From Pelagibacteraceae bacterium AG-325-E13 (GTDB lineage Bacteria; Pseudomonadota; Alphaproteobacteria; Pelagibacterales; Pelagibacteraceae), in NCBI GenBank assembly GCA_003282965.1, contig QBYF01000001.1, forward strand, positions 1-64,000: a stretch of DNA of 64,000 bases. Reading direction: 5' to 3'. The position numbers were made by a program, and so were the translations under genes. The notes under the pieces are model-generated. The model did no database searches. It had not been told where the DNA came from and saw only the letters and a list, made by a program, of their open reading frames with translations. Positions 1 through 8,119 of this stretch are shown here, piece by piece. Numbering within the stretch: the first letter of the stretch is position 1; each line of letters opens with the position of its first letter.

Positions 1-2
1 CC

Positions 3-215
3 TTTTCTGAAAGACTTAAACTTGATCTAGTTCATGTACATATCAATAATTTTGCAGAAACAAATAATAAAGGTTATGCGACTGTCTTTGAGGCTACATA
101 CTCTCCAAGAAAGCATAATATCCAAAGAGAAAAAGATGATTTTATTTTTCCAGTTCAAGGATTAGATCAACCCAATAACGAAAAAGTTATAGATGAAAAA
201 GTCTTTTTTGAATAA
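3..215 (+). CDS. C-terminal end of a FkbM-like methyltransferase-family protein (5' truncated by window edge)
   Basis: An open frame enters from the window edge and ends at TAA 213-215, giving 71 codons. The segment LVHVHINNF followed by VFEATYS resembles the C-terminal block of FkbM-family proteins, where an H-x-H-x-N-N motif precedes a short E-x-T-[FY] strand; this match is made from memory of the family. The tail is hydrophilic and no other domain is visible. Two sugar/glycan genes follow on the same strand, 14 bases on, which fits surface polysaccharide decoration. The catalytic part lies outside the window, so the call is tentative. Confidence 0.5.
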   Translation, partial: FSERLKLDLVHVHINNFAETNNKGYATVFEATYSPRKHNIQREKDDFIFPVQGLDQPNNEKVIDEKVFFE

Positions 216-229
216 AAATTTTAAATAAA

Positions 230-967
230 ATGAAAGTAATAATTTTAGCTGGTGGATTTGGATCAAGGTTATCTGAATATACAAAATTGATACCAAAGCC
301 AATGGTTAAGGTAAATAGCTATCCCCTTTTAATTCATATTATGCAAATCTACATCAAACATAATATCAAAGATTTTATAATAGCTGCAGGATATAAAAGT
401 CACATAATTAAAAAATATTTTAAAAACTTTAAAAAAAGTGGAAAAAATTTTTCATGTAGAATAAGTGGCAAAGAATGTAATGTTGTAATCGTAGATACTG
501 GATTAAACAGTTTAACAGGTGGGAGGATTAAAAGAGCTTCTAAATATTTGAGTAATAGTGATAAAGATTTTATGTTTACTTATGGAGATGGCGTTTCTGA
601 TATAAACATTTCAAAATTACAAAGATTTCATAAAAAAACAAAAAAAATTATCACGGTAACTGCTGTAAGGCCACCTGCAAGATTTGGTGAGATCAAGATG
701 AAAAAAAATTTAGTTTATTCTTTTAAAGAGAAACCTCAGGTTACAAATGGGTGGATTAATGGAGGTTTTTTTGTAGCCAAAAAAAGTTTTTTAAAGTTAA
801 TACGTGGAGATAAAGAAATTCTAGAGAAATATCCTCTTGAGAGATCAGCAAAAAATAAACAGTTATCTGCTTATAAACACAAAGGATTTTGGAAGTGCGT
901 TGACACAAAGAGAGATAAAAATGAGCTCGACAAAATTTTAAAAAAAAATCTTATTAAATATAAGTAG
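230..967 (+). CDS. Sugar nucleotidyltransferase, RfbF-like (glucose-1-phosphate cytidylyltransferase family)
   Basis: 245 residues with the NTP-transferase start MKVIILAGGFGSRL, an IPKPMV substrate loop at 21-26, a YGDGVSD metal/nucleotide motif near 118-124, a KEKP motif near 167 and NGGFFV near 177. The late WKCVDTKRD resembles the W-x2-x-D-T-x-R-D signature of CDP-glucose/dTDP-glucose pyrophosphorylases. The enzyme would activate a sugar-1-phosphate as a nucleotide sugar for lipopolysaccharide or O-antigen synthesis. It is slightly shorter than typical RfbF (about 257 residues, from memory). CDP-glucose is the best guess, but the nucleotide and sugar cannot be fixed from sequence. A GT2 transferase follows after 10 bases, probably co-transcribed. 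Confidence 0.8.
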   Translation: MKVIILAGGFGSRLSEYTKLIPKPMVKVNSYPLLIHIMQIYIKHNIKDFIIAAGYKSHIIKKYFKNFKKSGKNFSCRISGKECNVVIVDTGLNSLTGGRIKRASKYLSNSDKDFMFTYGDGVSDINISKLQRFHKKTKKIITVTAVRPPARFGEIKMKKNLVYSFKEKPQVTNGWINGGFFVAKKSFLKLIRGDKEILEKYPLERSAKNKQLSAYKHKGFWKCVDTKRDKNELDKILKKNLIKYK

Positions 968-977
968 TAAAATAAAA

Positions 978-1760
978 ATGTCTTATAGTCCAGTTGTAAG
1001 TGTAATTATGAATTGTCATAACGGGCAAAATTTTTTAAATGAGGCGATTCAAAGTTTAATTAAACAAACATACAAAAATTGGGAATTAATTTTCTTTGAT
1101 AATTGTTCCAACGACAATACTTTAAAAATTTTCAAGCAATTTAAAAATAAAAGATTCAAATATTTTTATTCAAAAAAAAAATTAAAACTTTACAAAGCAA
1201 GAAATTTGGCTTTGAAAAAAGCAAAAGGAGAATTTATTACTTTTTTAGATACCGATGATAAATGGCACAACAATAAGCTTGCAAAACAAGTAAATTTTTT
1301 TAGAAAAAATAAGAAATGCGAATTTTTATACAGCAATTACCTTGTATTAGACATGGATAAAAACAAAGTTTTAAAACAATATAAATTTAATTTACCCGAA
1401 GGAATGATATCAAAAATTTTATTAAACAATTATGTTATCGCAATACTAACTGTAATGATAAGAAGAAAATTATTTCTTAAATATAAGTTTAATGAAAAAT
1501 ACGAAATCATAGGAGATTTCGATTTATTTTTTGAAATCAGTAAAAATCATAAAATTAATAAAATTCAAGAACCTCTTGCATACTACCGATTACATAAAAA
1601 TAACTTTTCAAAAAGATTAAATATTTATATTGGAGAACTATATAAATGGATAAAAAAAAATGAAAAAAAATTAATTAATTCAGGATATAATTTATATAGT
1701 TTAAAATATTATTTAATTAAAATGAGAATTAAAAAAATTATAAGTAATTTTTTTAATTAA
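978..1760 (+). CDS. Family 2 glycosyltransferase
   Basis: 260 residues. The N-terminal GT-A fold is clear: VSVIMNCHNG at 7-16 (nucleotide-binding strand), SLIKQTYKNWELIFFDN near 26-42, ARNLALKKAKGEFI near 75-88 and the metal-binding DTDD at 92-95. The last 60 residues are Lys/Asn/Ile-rich without a recognisable domain. It would transfer a sugar from a nucleotide donor at the cytoplasmic membrane. It sits between a sugar nucleotidyltransferase and tRNA-Val, at the edge of a surface-polysaccharide region. Acceptor and donor are unknown. Confidence 0.85.
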   Translation: MSYSPVVSVIMNCHNGQNFLNEAIQSLIKQTYKNWELIFFDNCSNDNTLKIFKQFKNKRFKYFYSKKKLKLYKARNLALKKAKGEFITFLDTDDKWHNNKLAKQVNFFRKNKKCEFLYSNYLVLDMDKNKVLKQYKFNLPEGMISKILLNNYVIAILTVMIRRKLFLKYKFNEKYEIIGDFDLFFEISKNHKINKIQEPLAYYRLHKNNFSKRLNIYIGELYKWIKKNEKKLINSGYNLYSLKYYLIKMRIKKIISNFFN

Positions 1761-1764
1761 GTCT

Positions 1765-1839
1765 GGGTGTGTAGTTCAGTGGTAGAACGCTACGTTGACA
1801 TCGTAGAGGCCATAAGTTCAATTCTTATCACACCCACCA
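1765..1839 (+). tRNA. tRNA-Val(GAC)
   Basis: A complete cloverleaf with encoded CCA. The acceptor GGGTGTG (1765-1771) pairs with CACACCC (1829-1835). The anticodon stem CTACG/CGTAG encloses the loop TTGACAT, giving anticodon GAC. The T arm contains GTTCAATTC. The gene starts five bases after the glycosyltransferase stop codon. Confidence 0.96.
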
Positions 1840-1900
1840 AAACCTTATAATTAGTATGTAATGAGCTATTTACTTATTATTATAAAAATACTATAAGACC

Positions 1901-2019
1901 ATGCCTGGTAATTATTGCGAAGGGGCTACACCCGATCCCATTCCGAACTCGGAAGTTAAGTCCTTCAGCGCCGATGGTACTTTGTCTTAAGATACGGGAG
2001 AGTAGGACGTTGCCAGGCT
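1901..2019 (+). rRNA. rrf: 5S ribosomal RNA
   Basis: About 118 bases with the 5S hallmarks: terminal helix GCCTGG near the 5' end pairing with CCAGGC near the 3' end, the conserved block CCCGATCCCATTCCGAACTC at 1931-1950, GAAGTTAAG, and the late GGGAGAGTAGGACGTTGCC region. Exact ends are uncertain by one or two bases. No 16S or 23S rRNA lies beside it: tRNA-Val and glycan genes are upstream, and rpmJ is eight bases downstream. In SAR11 genomes the 5S gene is known to be separated from 16S-23S. Confidence 0.95.
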
Positions 2020-2026
2020 TTAAATT

Positions 2027-2152
2027 ATGAAAATAGCAAGCTCATTAAAATCTTTAAAAAAAAGAGATCTAAACTCTAAGTTAGTTAAGCGTAGAGGGAA
2101 ACTTTACGTTATAAATAAAAAAAATCCAAGATTCAAAGCGCGTCAAGGTTAA
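2027..2152 (+). CDS. rpmJ: Large-subunit ribosomal protein bL36, zinc-free type
   Basis: A 41-residue ORF starting [14 protein letters not shown] and ending RFKARQG. The block [24 protein letters not shown] has the layout of the YkgO-type bL36. It contains no Cys or His, so the C-x2-C-x12-C-x4-H zinc ribbon of the C+ form is absent. The ATG lies eight bases after the 5S rRNA. A co-directional small membrane-protein gene begins one base after the stop. Confidence 0.93.
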   Translation: MKIASSLKSLKKRDLNSKLVKRRGKLYVINKKNPRFKARQG

Positions 2153-2153
2153 T

Positions 2154-2264
2154 ATGAGCGATGACGACCACAAAGATACTTGGAAAGGATTTACCAAGTT
2201 TGTCCTATGGGGAACCATTGCAGTAATTGCGATCTTAGTGATACTTGCTTTAACTTTACTTTAA
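2154..2264 (+). CDS. Small single-span membrane protein resembling aa3-type cytochrome c oxidase subunit IV
   Basis: 36 residues: an acidic/His-containing head (MSDDDHKDTW), the segment KGFTKFVLWGT, then one hydrophobic helix of about 18 residues to the C-terminus. Size, W/F-rich pre-helix segment and single C-terminal helix match the bacterial aa3 oxidase subunit IV family (COX4_pro_2). That family is often encoded just upstream of pntA in alphaproteobacteria, as here (18 bases apart); this is from memory. The protein is so short that the assignment rests on topology and neighbourhood rather than on catalytic residues. Confidence 0.65.
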   Translation: MSDDDHKDTWKGFTKFVLWGTIAVIAILVILALTLL

Positions 2265-2282
2265 TCTAAAAATATTTTTAAA

Positions 2283-3377
2283 ATGATAGTTGGCTCGACT
2301 AAAGAAGATTTAACATTTGAAAAAAGGGTCGCATTAACCCCTGAAACTGCAAAAAGTATTATAGCTTTGGGACTTCAAGTATATATTGAAAAAGACTACG
2401 CAAGCCATCTAGGAATTCAAGATAATGAGTATACAAAAGTTGGAGTTGAAATTAAAGCCTCCTCAAATGAGGTTTTAAACTTAAGTAAAGCGATTATTAA
2501 AGTGAATTGTCCTTCTGAAAGTGAAATTAGTATTTTAAAAGAAAACACGATTTTAATTGGAATGATCAATCCTCTAAAAAACAAAGATCAAATTAACAAA
2601 ATAATAAACAAAAATATTAAAATTTTCTCACTTGAATTATTACCTCGTATCACAAGAGCTCAATCGATGGATGTGTTATCCTCTCAATCAAACTTAGCAG
2701 GGTATAGAGCAGTTATTGACTGTGTTGCTGAATTTGAAAAAGCCGTGCCGATGATGATGACTGCTGCTGGAACTGTGCCAGCTGCTAAAGTTTTGGTAAT
2801 TGGAGCGGGTGTAGCAGGATTACAAGCTATTGCTACTGCAAAAAGATTGGGTGCAATAGTTTCAGCGACAGATGTAAGAGCGGCATCAAAAGAGCAAGTA
2901 GAAAGCTTAGGTGGAAAATTTTTAACTGTTGAACAAACAGAAGATATGGAAACAGCGGGAGGATATGCAAAAGAAACTTCAGACGATTATAAAAAAAAAC
3001 AAGCCGAGATGATGAAGGAAGCATTAAAAAAAAATGATATTGTTATATGCACTGCGCTGATACCTGGAAAACCTGCACCAAGAATTCTAACTGAGGACTT
3101 AGTAAAATTAATGAAACCCGGGTCTATCGTTTACGATTTAGCAGCAGAACAAGGAGGAAATTCCGCATATTCTGAAGCAGGAAAAATTAATACAGTTGAT
3201 GGAATAAAAGTAATTGGTGTGAAAAGTTTAATGAACAGATTGCCGCTTACAGCTTCAAGTTTATATGCTAAAAACCTATTTAGCTTCATTCGAAACTTAT
3301 ATAGTAAAGAAAAAAAAGATTTTAATATTAATCTAGAAGACGAGATAATTGAAAAATCATTAATAAAAGGAGTTTAA
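2283..3377 (+). CDS. pntAA: NAD(P)+ transhydrogenase subunit alpha part 1 (NAD(H)-binding domain I)
   Basis: 364 residues in the alanine dehydrogenase/PntA fold. RAQSMD at about 125-130 is the transhydrogenase/AlaDH signature, and GAGVAG at about 174-179 is the Rossmann dinucleotide loop followed by SATDVR. The domain binds NAD(H) on the cytoplasmic side and passes hydride to NADP bound by PntB, coupled to proton entry. The alpha subunit is split into two genes, as usual in alphaproteobacteria. pntAB follows after two bases and pntB overlaps that by four, so translation is probably coupled. In a light-powered cell, proton-motive force could drive NADPH formation here. Confidence 0.95.
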   Translation: MIVGSTKEDLTFEKRVALTPETAKSIIALGLQVYIEKDYASHLGIQDNEYTKVGVEIKASSNEVLNLSKAIIKVNCPSESEISILKENTILIGMINPLKNKDQINKIINKNIKIFSLELLPRITRAQSMDVLSSQSNLAGYRAVIDCVAEFEKAVPMMMTAAGTVPAAKVLVIGAGVAGLQAIATAKRLGAIVSATDVRAASKEQVESLGGKFLTVEQTEDMETAGGYAKETSDDYKKKQAEMMKEALKKNDIVICTALIPGKPAPRILTEDLVKLMKPGSIVYDLAAEQGGNSAYSEAGKINTVDGIKVIGVKSLMNRLPLTASSLYAKNLFSFIRNLYSKEKKDFNINLEDEIIEKSLIKGV

Positions 3378-3379
3378 TT

Positions 3380-3691
3380 ATGGAAATAGATCCGTTTATA
3401 TTTAGATTAAGTATATTTATTTTGTCGATTTTTATTGGCTACTATGTGGTATGGAGCGTTACTCCATCTCTACATACCCCTCTAATGTCTGTTACAAATG
3501 CTATCTCATCAGTTATCATTGTTGGTGCTATAATCGCAGCCTTAGCAGGATCTTCGGAGAGTGTTTTTAATATATCTAGTATTTTTGGATTTATCGCTAT
3601 TGTCTTAGCTGCGATAAATATTTTTGGTGGGTTTTTAGTAACTCAAAGAATGCTTCAAATGTATAAAAAAAAAAAAGATAAAAAGAAATGA
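3380..3691 (+). CDS. pntAB: NAD(P) transhydrogenase subunit alpha part 2 (membrane domain)
   Basis: 103 residues with three or four hydrophobic helices: about 8-28, 36-58 and 65-92. The motif VTPSLHTPLMSVTNAIS is the conserved PntA membrane-domain sequence. The C-terminus is a Lys-rich cytoplasmic tail. It overlaps pntB by ATGA. It forms half of the proton-conducting membrane domain with PntB. Confidence 0.95.
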   Translation: MEIDPFIFRLSIFILSIFIGYYVVWSVTPSLHTPLMSVTNAISSVIIVGAIIAALAGSSESVFNISSIFGFIAIVLAAINIFGGFLVTQRMLQMYKKKKDKKK

Positions 3692-5091
3692 TATCTGCAA
3701 ATTTGTCAGCAATTTTTTATTTAGTTTCAGGCATCTTATTCATTCTTGCTTTAAGAGGATTGTCATCTCCAGACACATCAAGACAAGGAAATTATTTCGG
3801 AATTGTAGGAATGATAATTGCAATTGTTGTAACATTCTTATCAATCGGAAATTTTTCTACATCATTAATTTTTGTAATAATGTTTCTAGTTATTGGTGGG
3901 GCAATTGGGGCTTTTATAGCTTTTAAAATTCCAATGACTGCAATGCCAGAGCTGGTGGCAGGTTTTCATAGTTTAGTTGGTTTAGCAGCTGTTTTTGTTG
4001 CAATTGCAGCTTTTTTAAATCCAGAAGCTTTTAACTTAGGAGCTGTTGGCGCAATTAAATTAGCAAGTCTTATAGAAATGTCTATTGGTGCTGCTGTAGG
4101 GGCAATAACTTTTTCAGGTTCTATAATAGCGTTTTTGAAATTAAGAGGGATGATGTCTGGCTCTCCAATTACATTTAGCGGCCAACACTTTTTAAATTTA
4201 ACACTTGGTATAGGAATTTTTGTATTAATTTTCTATTTATGTAAAACTCAGTCAGCGAATATTTTTTGGTTGGTAGTTATAATTTCTTTTTTAGTTGGTG
4301 TTTTATTAATCATACCTATTGGTGGAGCAGATATGCCCGTAGTTATTTCAATGCTTAACTCTTACTCTGGTTGGGCTGCAGCGGGAATAGGTTTTACATT
4401 AGAAAACACTGCTTTAATCATTACTGGCGCGCTCGTAGGATCTTCTGGAGCAATACTTTCTTATATAATGTGTAAAGCTATGAATAGATCATTCTTTAGT
4501 GTAATTCTTGGTGGTTTCGGAGCAGATAGTTCAGCCGGTGAAAAAAAAGAAAAGAAAGATCAAAAACCAGTTAAAAGTGGTAACGCTGAAGATGCAGCCT
4601 TTTTAATGAAAAATGCCTCCTCAGTAATTATAGTACCAGGTTATGGAATGGCAGTCGCACAAGCACAACATGCTTTAAGAGAGATGGTAGATAAGTTGAA
4701 AAAAAATGATATCAAAGTTACTTATGCCATACATCCAGTTGCTGGTAGAATGCCCGGTCACATGAATGTTCTTTTAGCTGAAGCCAATGTTCCTTACGAT
4801 GAAGTATTTGAATTAGAAGATATAAATAATGATTTTGCTAATTCTGATGTGGCTTTTGTGATTGGAGCTAATGATGTAACCAATCCGATTGCTAAAACTG
4901 ATCCAAAAAGCCCTATTTTTGGTATGCCTGTGTTGGATGTTGAGAAATGTAAATCAGTTTTATTTGTAAAGAGAAGTTTATCCCCCGGATACGCCGGCAT
5001 AGATAATGAGTTGTTCTACAGAGATAACACATTAATGTTATTTGCGGATGCAAAAAAAATGACTGAAGATATAGTAAAAAACTTGGATTAA
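3688..5091 (+). CDS. pntB: NAD(P) transhydrogenase subunit beta
   Basis: 467 residues. An N-terminal membrane domain of about eight or nine helices runs to residue 275, followed by a charged linker (EKKEKKDQK) and the soluble NADP-binding domain III with GYGMAVAQAQ at about 318-327, HPVAGRMPGHMN and GANDVTNP. These are diagnostic for PntB. It completes the proton-translocating transhydrogenase with the two upstream genes. The stop codon overlaps the next start (TAATG), so the transaldolase-like gene is in the same transcription unit. Confidence 0.96.
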   Translation: MISANLSAIFYLVSGILFILALRGLSSPDTSRQGNYFGIVGMIIAIVVTFLSIGNFSTSLIFVIMFLVIGGAIGAFIAFKIPMTAMPELVAGFHSLVGLAAVFVAIAAFLNPEAFNLGAVGAIKLASLIEMSIGAAVGAITFSGSIIAFLKLRGMMSGSPITFSGQHFLNLTLGIGIFVLIFYLCKTQSANIFWLVVIISFLVGVLLIIPIGGADMPVVISMLNSYSGWAAAGIGFTLENTALIITGALVGSSGAILSYIMCKAMNRSFFSVILGGFGADSSAGEKKEKKDQKPVKSGNAEDAAFLMKNASSVIIVPGYGMAVAQAQHALREMVDKLKKNDIKVTYAIHPVAGRMPGHMNVLLAEANVPYDEVFELEDINNDFANSDVAFVIGANDVTNPIAKTDPKSPIFGMPVLDVEKCKSVLFVKRSLSPGYAGIDNELFYRDNTLMLFADAKKMTEDIVKNLD

Positions 5092-5789
5092 TGAAAACAA
5101 AAATATTTTGTGATATTGCTGACTTTAAAATAATAAAAATCTTTAATACTAAATCTATTGTTGATGGTTTTACAACCAACCCAAGCTTAATGAGAATAGC
5201 CGGAGCGAAAAATTACAAAGCTTATTCTTTAAAAATATTAAAAGTTTGTAACAAAAAACCTATTTCATTTGAAGTTTTTGCTGATGAACCTAAGGAAATG
5301 CTTAAACAAGCCTATGAGATTAATACTTGGGGGAAAAATGTTTATGTTAAAATACCAGTGGTTAATTCTAAAGGTTTATTTATGGGTCAAGTTATTAAAG
5401 AGCTCAGTAACAAAGGTATAAAATTGAATATAACTGCTGTTTACACTTACGAACAAACAAAAAAAATTTATAAAAGTCTAAACAAAAAAACAAAATCAAT
5501 TATATCTATTTTTGCCGGAAGAATGGCTGATAAAGGCAAAGATCCTCTTCCAATATTTAAAAAAAGCATTTCCCTTACTAAAAAGAGTAAAAATACTGAA
5601 ATACTTTGGGCAAGTACCAGAGAAGCGTACAACTATATTCAAGCTAAACAATTAAAATGCAATATTATTACCATGCCTCCAAAAGCGATCAATCAGATAA
5701 GCTCTTTTGGCAAAAGCTATAAAGCAATGACTCTAGACACAGTTAAAGGGTTTTTAATTGACAGTAAAAAATCTAAATTTAAAATTTAA
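5091..5789 (+). CDS. Transaldolase-family enzyme (fructose-6-phosphate aldolase/short transaldolase type)
   Basis: 232 residues, the size of short transaldolases and FSA. TTNPSL at 28-33 is the family signature; VYVKIPV at 84-90 supplies the expected Schiff-base lysine (K87); FAGRMADKGKDP and WASTREAYN are the usual late motifs. It would act on sugar phosphates in the non-oxidative pentose phosphate pathway, complementing the transketolase at 13202-15184. Transaldolase and FSA cannot be separated by eye. The start codon shares one base with the pntB stop. Its TAA interlocks with the TAA of typA on the other strand (TTAA, 5786-5789). Confidence 0.85.
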   Translation: MKTKIFCDIADFKIIKIFNTKSIVDGFTTNPSLMRIAGAKNYKAYSLKILKVCNKKPISFEVFADEPKEMLKQAYEINTWGKNVYVKIPVVNSKGLFMGQVIKELSNKGIKLNITAVYTYEQTKKIYKSLNKKTKSIISIFAGRMADKGKDPLPIFKKSISLTKKSKNTEILWASTREAYNYIQAKQLKCNIITMPPKAINQISSFGKSYKAMTLDTVKGFLIDSKKSKFKI

Positions 5790-7603
5790 GAAACTCTAGA
5801 CTGTCTTTTTCTTTCGTGAGGGTCTAAGATTAATTTTCTCAATCTGCAAGACTTTGGTGTAATTTCAAGAGCTTCATCAGTATTGAGCATACCTAACTGT
5901 TCTGCTATTGCCATCTTTCTTACTGGAGTTAAGACAACATTTTCATCTGTTCCTTGTGTTCTCATATTGGTAAGTTTTTTTCCTTTCATAACATTTATTT
6001 CTAGGTCCCCACTTTTAGATGCTAGACCGACAATCATACCTTCATAAACAGGGTCATTATGAGTTACAAACATTTCTCCTCTTGCTTGAAGGTTGAATAT
6101 TGCAAATGCAACAGCTTTTCCTTTTTCCATAGAAATTAAAGCTCCATTTCTTCTTCCTTCCATATCGCCAGAATATTCTCCATAAGAGTGAAAAATTCTA
6201 TTAATCACACCAGAACCTTTTGTTAGCGTCAAAAATCTACTTGTATAACCCATTAAACCTCTGGTTGGTGCATGAAAAATTAATCTTTTTTTATTTTTAC
6301 CTGTATCTTTTAACTCAATCAATTTTCCTTTTCTTCTATTCATCGAGTCAATTATTCTAGAAGAAAATTCTTCATCTAAATCCATTGTAATTTCTTCTAA
6401 AGGTTCCAATTTATTTCCTTCTTTATCTTTTTGAAATAATACTTTTGGTGGGCTAACAGTCATTTCAAATCCTTCTCTTCTCATTTGAGTAAGCAAAATT
6501 TCTAGCATTAATTCTCCACGACCACTTATAATAAAAGCATCTTTATTTTCATTTTCGTTAAAGGATATTCCAACATTATTTTCTGCTTCTAAAATTAACC
6601 TTTCTCTAATTTGTGTACTGGTAAGCTTTTTACCTTCTGTTCCAGCAAGAGGAGAACTATTAACAGTAATAGTAATAGACATCGTTGGGGGATCAATAGG
6701 GGTGGCGTCTATAGGTTCATTTATTTCTAAATCACAAATCGTATCAGCAACATTTGCTTTTTCTAAACCAGCTATTATTACGATATCTCCAGCTTCCCCA
6801 GTTTCAATAGGTACTTTTTTAGTGCCTTCATATCTAAAAATTTTTGTTAGCCTTCCCTCATCAATTTTTTCTCCTTTAAGATTTATTGCTTTAATTTGTT
6901 GGTTTGCCTTTGCAGTTCCTTGCGCAATTTTACCAATTAAGCTTCTACCTAAAAAACTATCAGCATAAAGTAATGTTGACAACATTGCAAAAGGCTTAGT
7001 TTTGTCTAAGTCAGCTGGTTTCACTTTTTCAATAATTAAATCCAATAAAGGATTTAGATTTTCTCTAGGCCCATCTATTTCTTTACTAGCCCAACCAGAT
7101 CTTCCGCTTGCATATAATATAGAAAAATCTAGCTGTTCCTCATTAGCATCTAAGCTAACAAATAAATCAAACGTTTCATCTAAAACTTCGTTAGCTCTCT
7201 GATCCGTTTTATCCAATTTATTAATGACAACAATTGGCTTAAGGCCTTGTTTAAGTGCTTTAGATAAAACAAATTTAGTTTGTGGCATAACTCCTTCAGA
7301 AGAGTCTATTAACAGTAATGCTCCATCAGCCATATGCAAAACTCTCTCTACTTCAGCGGCAAAATCTCTGTGCCCAGGAGTGTCTATTATATTTATTCTG
7401 GAGTTTTTCCAATTTATTGATGTTGGTTTTGCTAAAATTGTAATACCTCTCTCTTTTTCGAGCTCACCAGAGTCCATAACTCTTTCTTCGACAACTTCAT
7501 TTTCTCTAAATAAACCGCTTTGTTTCATTAAATTATCAATCAAAGTTGTTTTGCCATGATCTACGTGAGCAATGATAGTTATGTTTCTGATTGTGTTTTT
7601 CAT
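5786..7603 (-). CDS. typA: Ribosome-associated GTPase TypA/BipA
   Basis: 605 residues, the usual TypA length. The translational GTPase domain has AHVDHGKTT at 12-20, ERGITI near 52-57, DTPGH near 74 and NKLD near 128. EF-G-like domains follow, then the TypA-specific C-terminal region with VYEGMIVG and the basic terminus. TypA binds the 70S ribosome and is linked to stress and low-temperature ribosome assembly. The initiator tRNA-Met gene ends five bases upstream and a cold-shock protein lies before that. Confidence 0.96.
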   Translation of the reverse strand: MKNTIRNITIIAHVDHGKTTLIDNLMKQSGLFRENEVVEERVMDSGELEKERGITILAKPTSINWKNSRINIIDTPGHRDFAAEVERVLHMADGALLLIDSSEGVMPQTKFVLSKALKQGLKPIVVINKLDKTDQRANEVLDETFDLFVSLDANEEQLDFSILYASGRSGWASKEIDGPRENLNPLLDLIIEKVKPADLDKTKPFAMLSTLLYADSFLGRSLIGKIAQGTAKANQQIKAINLKGEKIDEGRLTKIFRYEGTKKVPIETGEAGDIVIIAGLEKANVADTICDLEINEPIDATPIDPPTMSITITVNSSPLAGTEGKKLTSTQIRERLILEAENNVGISFNENENKDAFIISGRGELMLEILLTQMRREGFEMTVSPPKVLFQKDKEGNKLEPLEEITMDLDEEFSSRIIDSMNRRKGKLIELKDTGKNKKRLIFHAPTRGLMGYTSRFLTLTKGSGVINRIFHSYGEYSGDMEGRRNGALISMEKGKAVAFAIFNLQARGEMFVTHNDPVYEGMIVGLASKSGDLEINVMKGKKLTNMRTQGTDENVVLTPVRKMAIAEQLGMLNTDEALEITPKSCRLRKLILDPHERKRQSRVS

Positions 7604-7608
7604 TTTTT

Positions 7609-7685
<77 letters not shown>

Positions 7686-7690
7686 TTGAA

Positions 7691-7894
7691 TTACAATTTT
7701 TTAATATTTATTGCTTGGAGTTTATTTTTTTCTTCTTTTATATCGAATTTTATTTTTTGCTCTTCTTTTAAAACTCTCAACTTAGACTCTTCTAAGGCTG
7801 AAACGTGTAAAAAAATATCCTTGTTTGTTTCATCATCAGTAATGAATCCGTAACCTTTCTTAGAATTAAACCATTTGATTTTACCTGAAGGCAT
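7691..7894 (-). CDS. Cold-shock domain protein (CspA family)
   Basis: 67 residues from the chosen start MPSGKIKWFN. RNP1 is KGYGFITDD and RNP2 is DIFLHVSAL, both intact, so it should bind single-stranded RNA/DNA as an RNA chaperone. An upstream in-frame ATG at 7909 would add five residues (MRGSI). The later start is preferred because AGAGGA lies at a proper distance before it and the family begins this way. It is co-directional with rpsU and trcR, a translation-related cluster. Confidence 0.93.
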   Translation of the reverse strand: MPSGKIKWFNSKKGYGFITDDETNKDIFLHVSALEESKLRVLKEEQKIKFDIKEEKNKLQAINIKKL

Positions 7895-7919
7895 TATTGA
7901 TCCTCTCATTTTGTATAAA

Positions 7920-8114
7920 TTAGTATCTATTTTTTAATTTTTGGAGTTTTTTAATTCGTTTGATATTTTCAGTTTGAACTCTTTTTTTTCTTTCAGAGGG
8001 TTTTTCATACGTGCTTTTCATTTTCATAACTTTAAAAAAACCTTCTTTTTGTAGCTTTCTTTTCAAAACTCTAATAGCCTGTTCAACATTATTATCTTTT
8101 ACGTCTATTTTAAT
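7920..8114 (-). CDS. rpsU: Small-subunit ribosomal protein bS21, apparent ATT start
   Basis: 64 residues if read from ATT at 8114-8112. The product aligns end to end with alphaproteobacterial bS21: KIDVKDNNVEQA at the N-terminus, RVLKRKLQKEG, MKSTYEKPSERKKR and a basic tail. The codon at the expected Met position is ATT. No ATG, GTG or TTG exists in frame between the upstream in-frame stop and the conserved region; the first in-frame ATG is codon 30, which would remove half the protein. A perfect GGAGG sits five bases before the ATT. An in-frame CTG overlapping the GGAGG is the only other near-cognate start but has no ribosome-binding site. Confidence 0.88.
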   Translation of the reverse strand: MKIDVKDNNVEQAIRVLKRKLQKEGFFKVMKMKSTYEKPSERKKRVQTENIKRIKKLQKLKNRY

Positions 8115-8119
8115 AAAAA

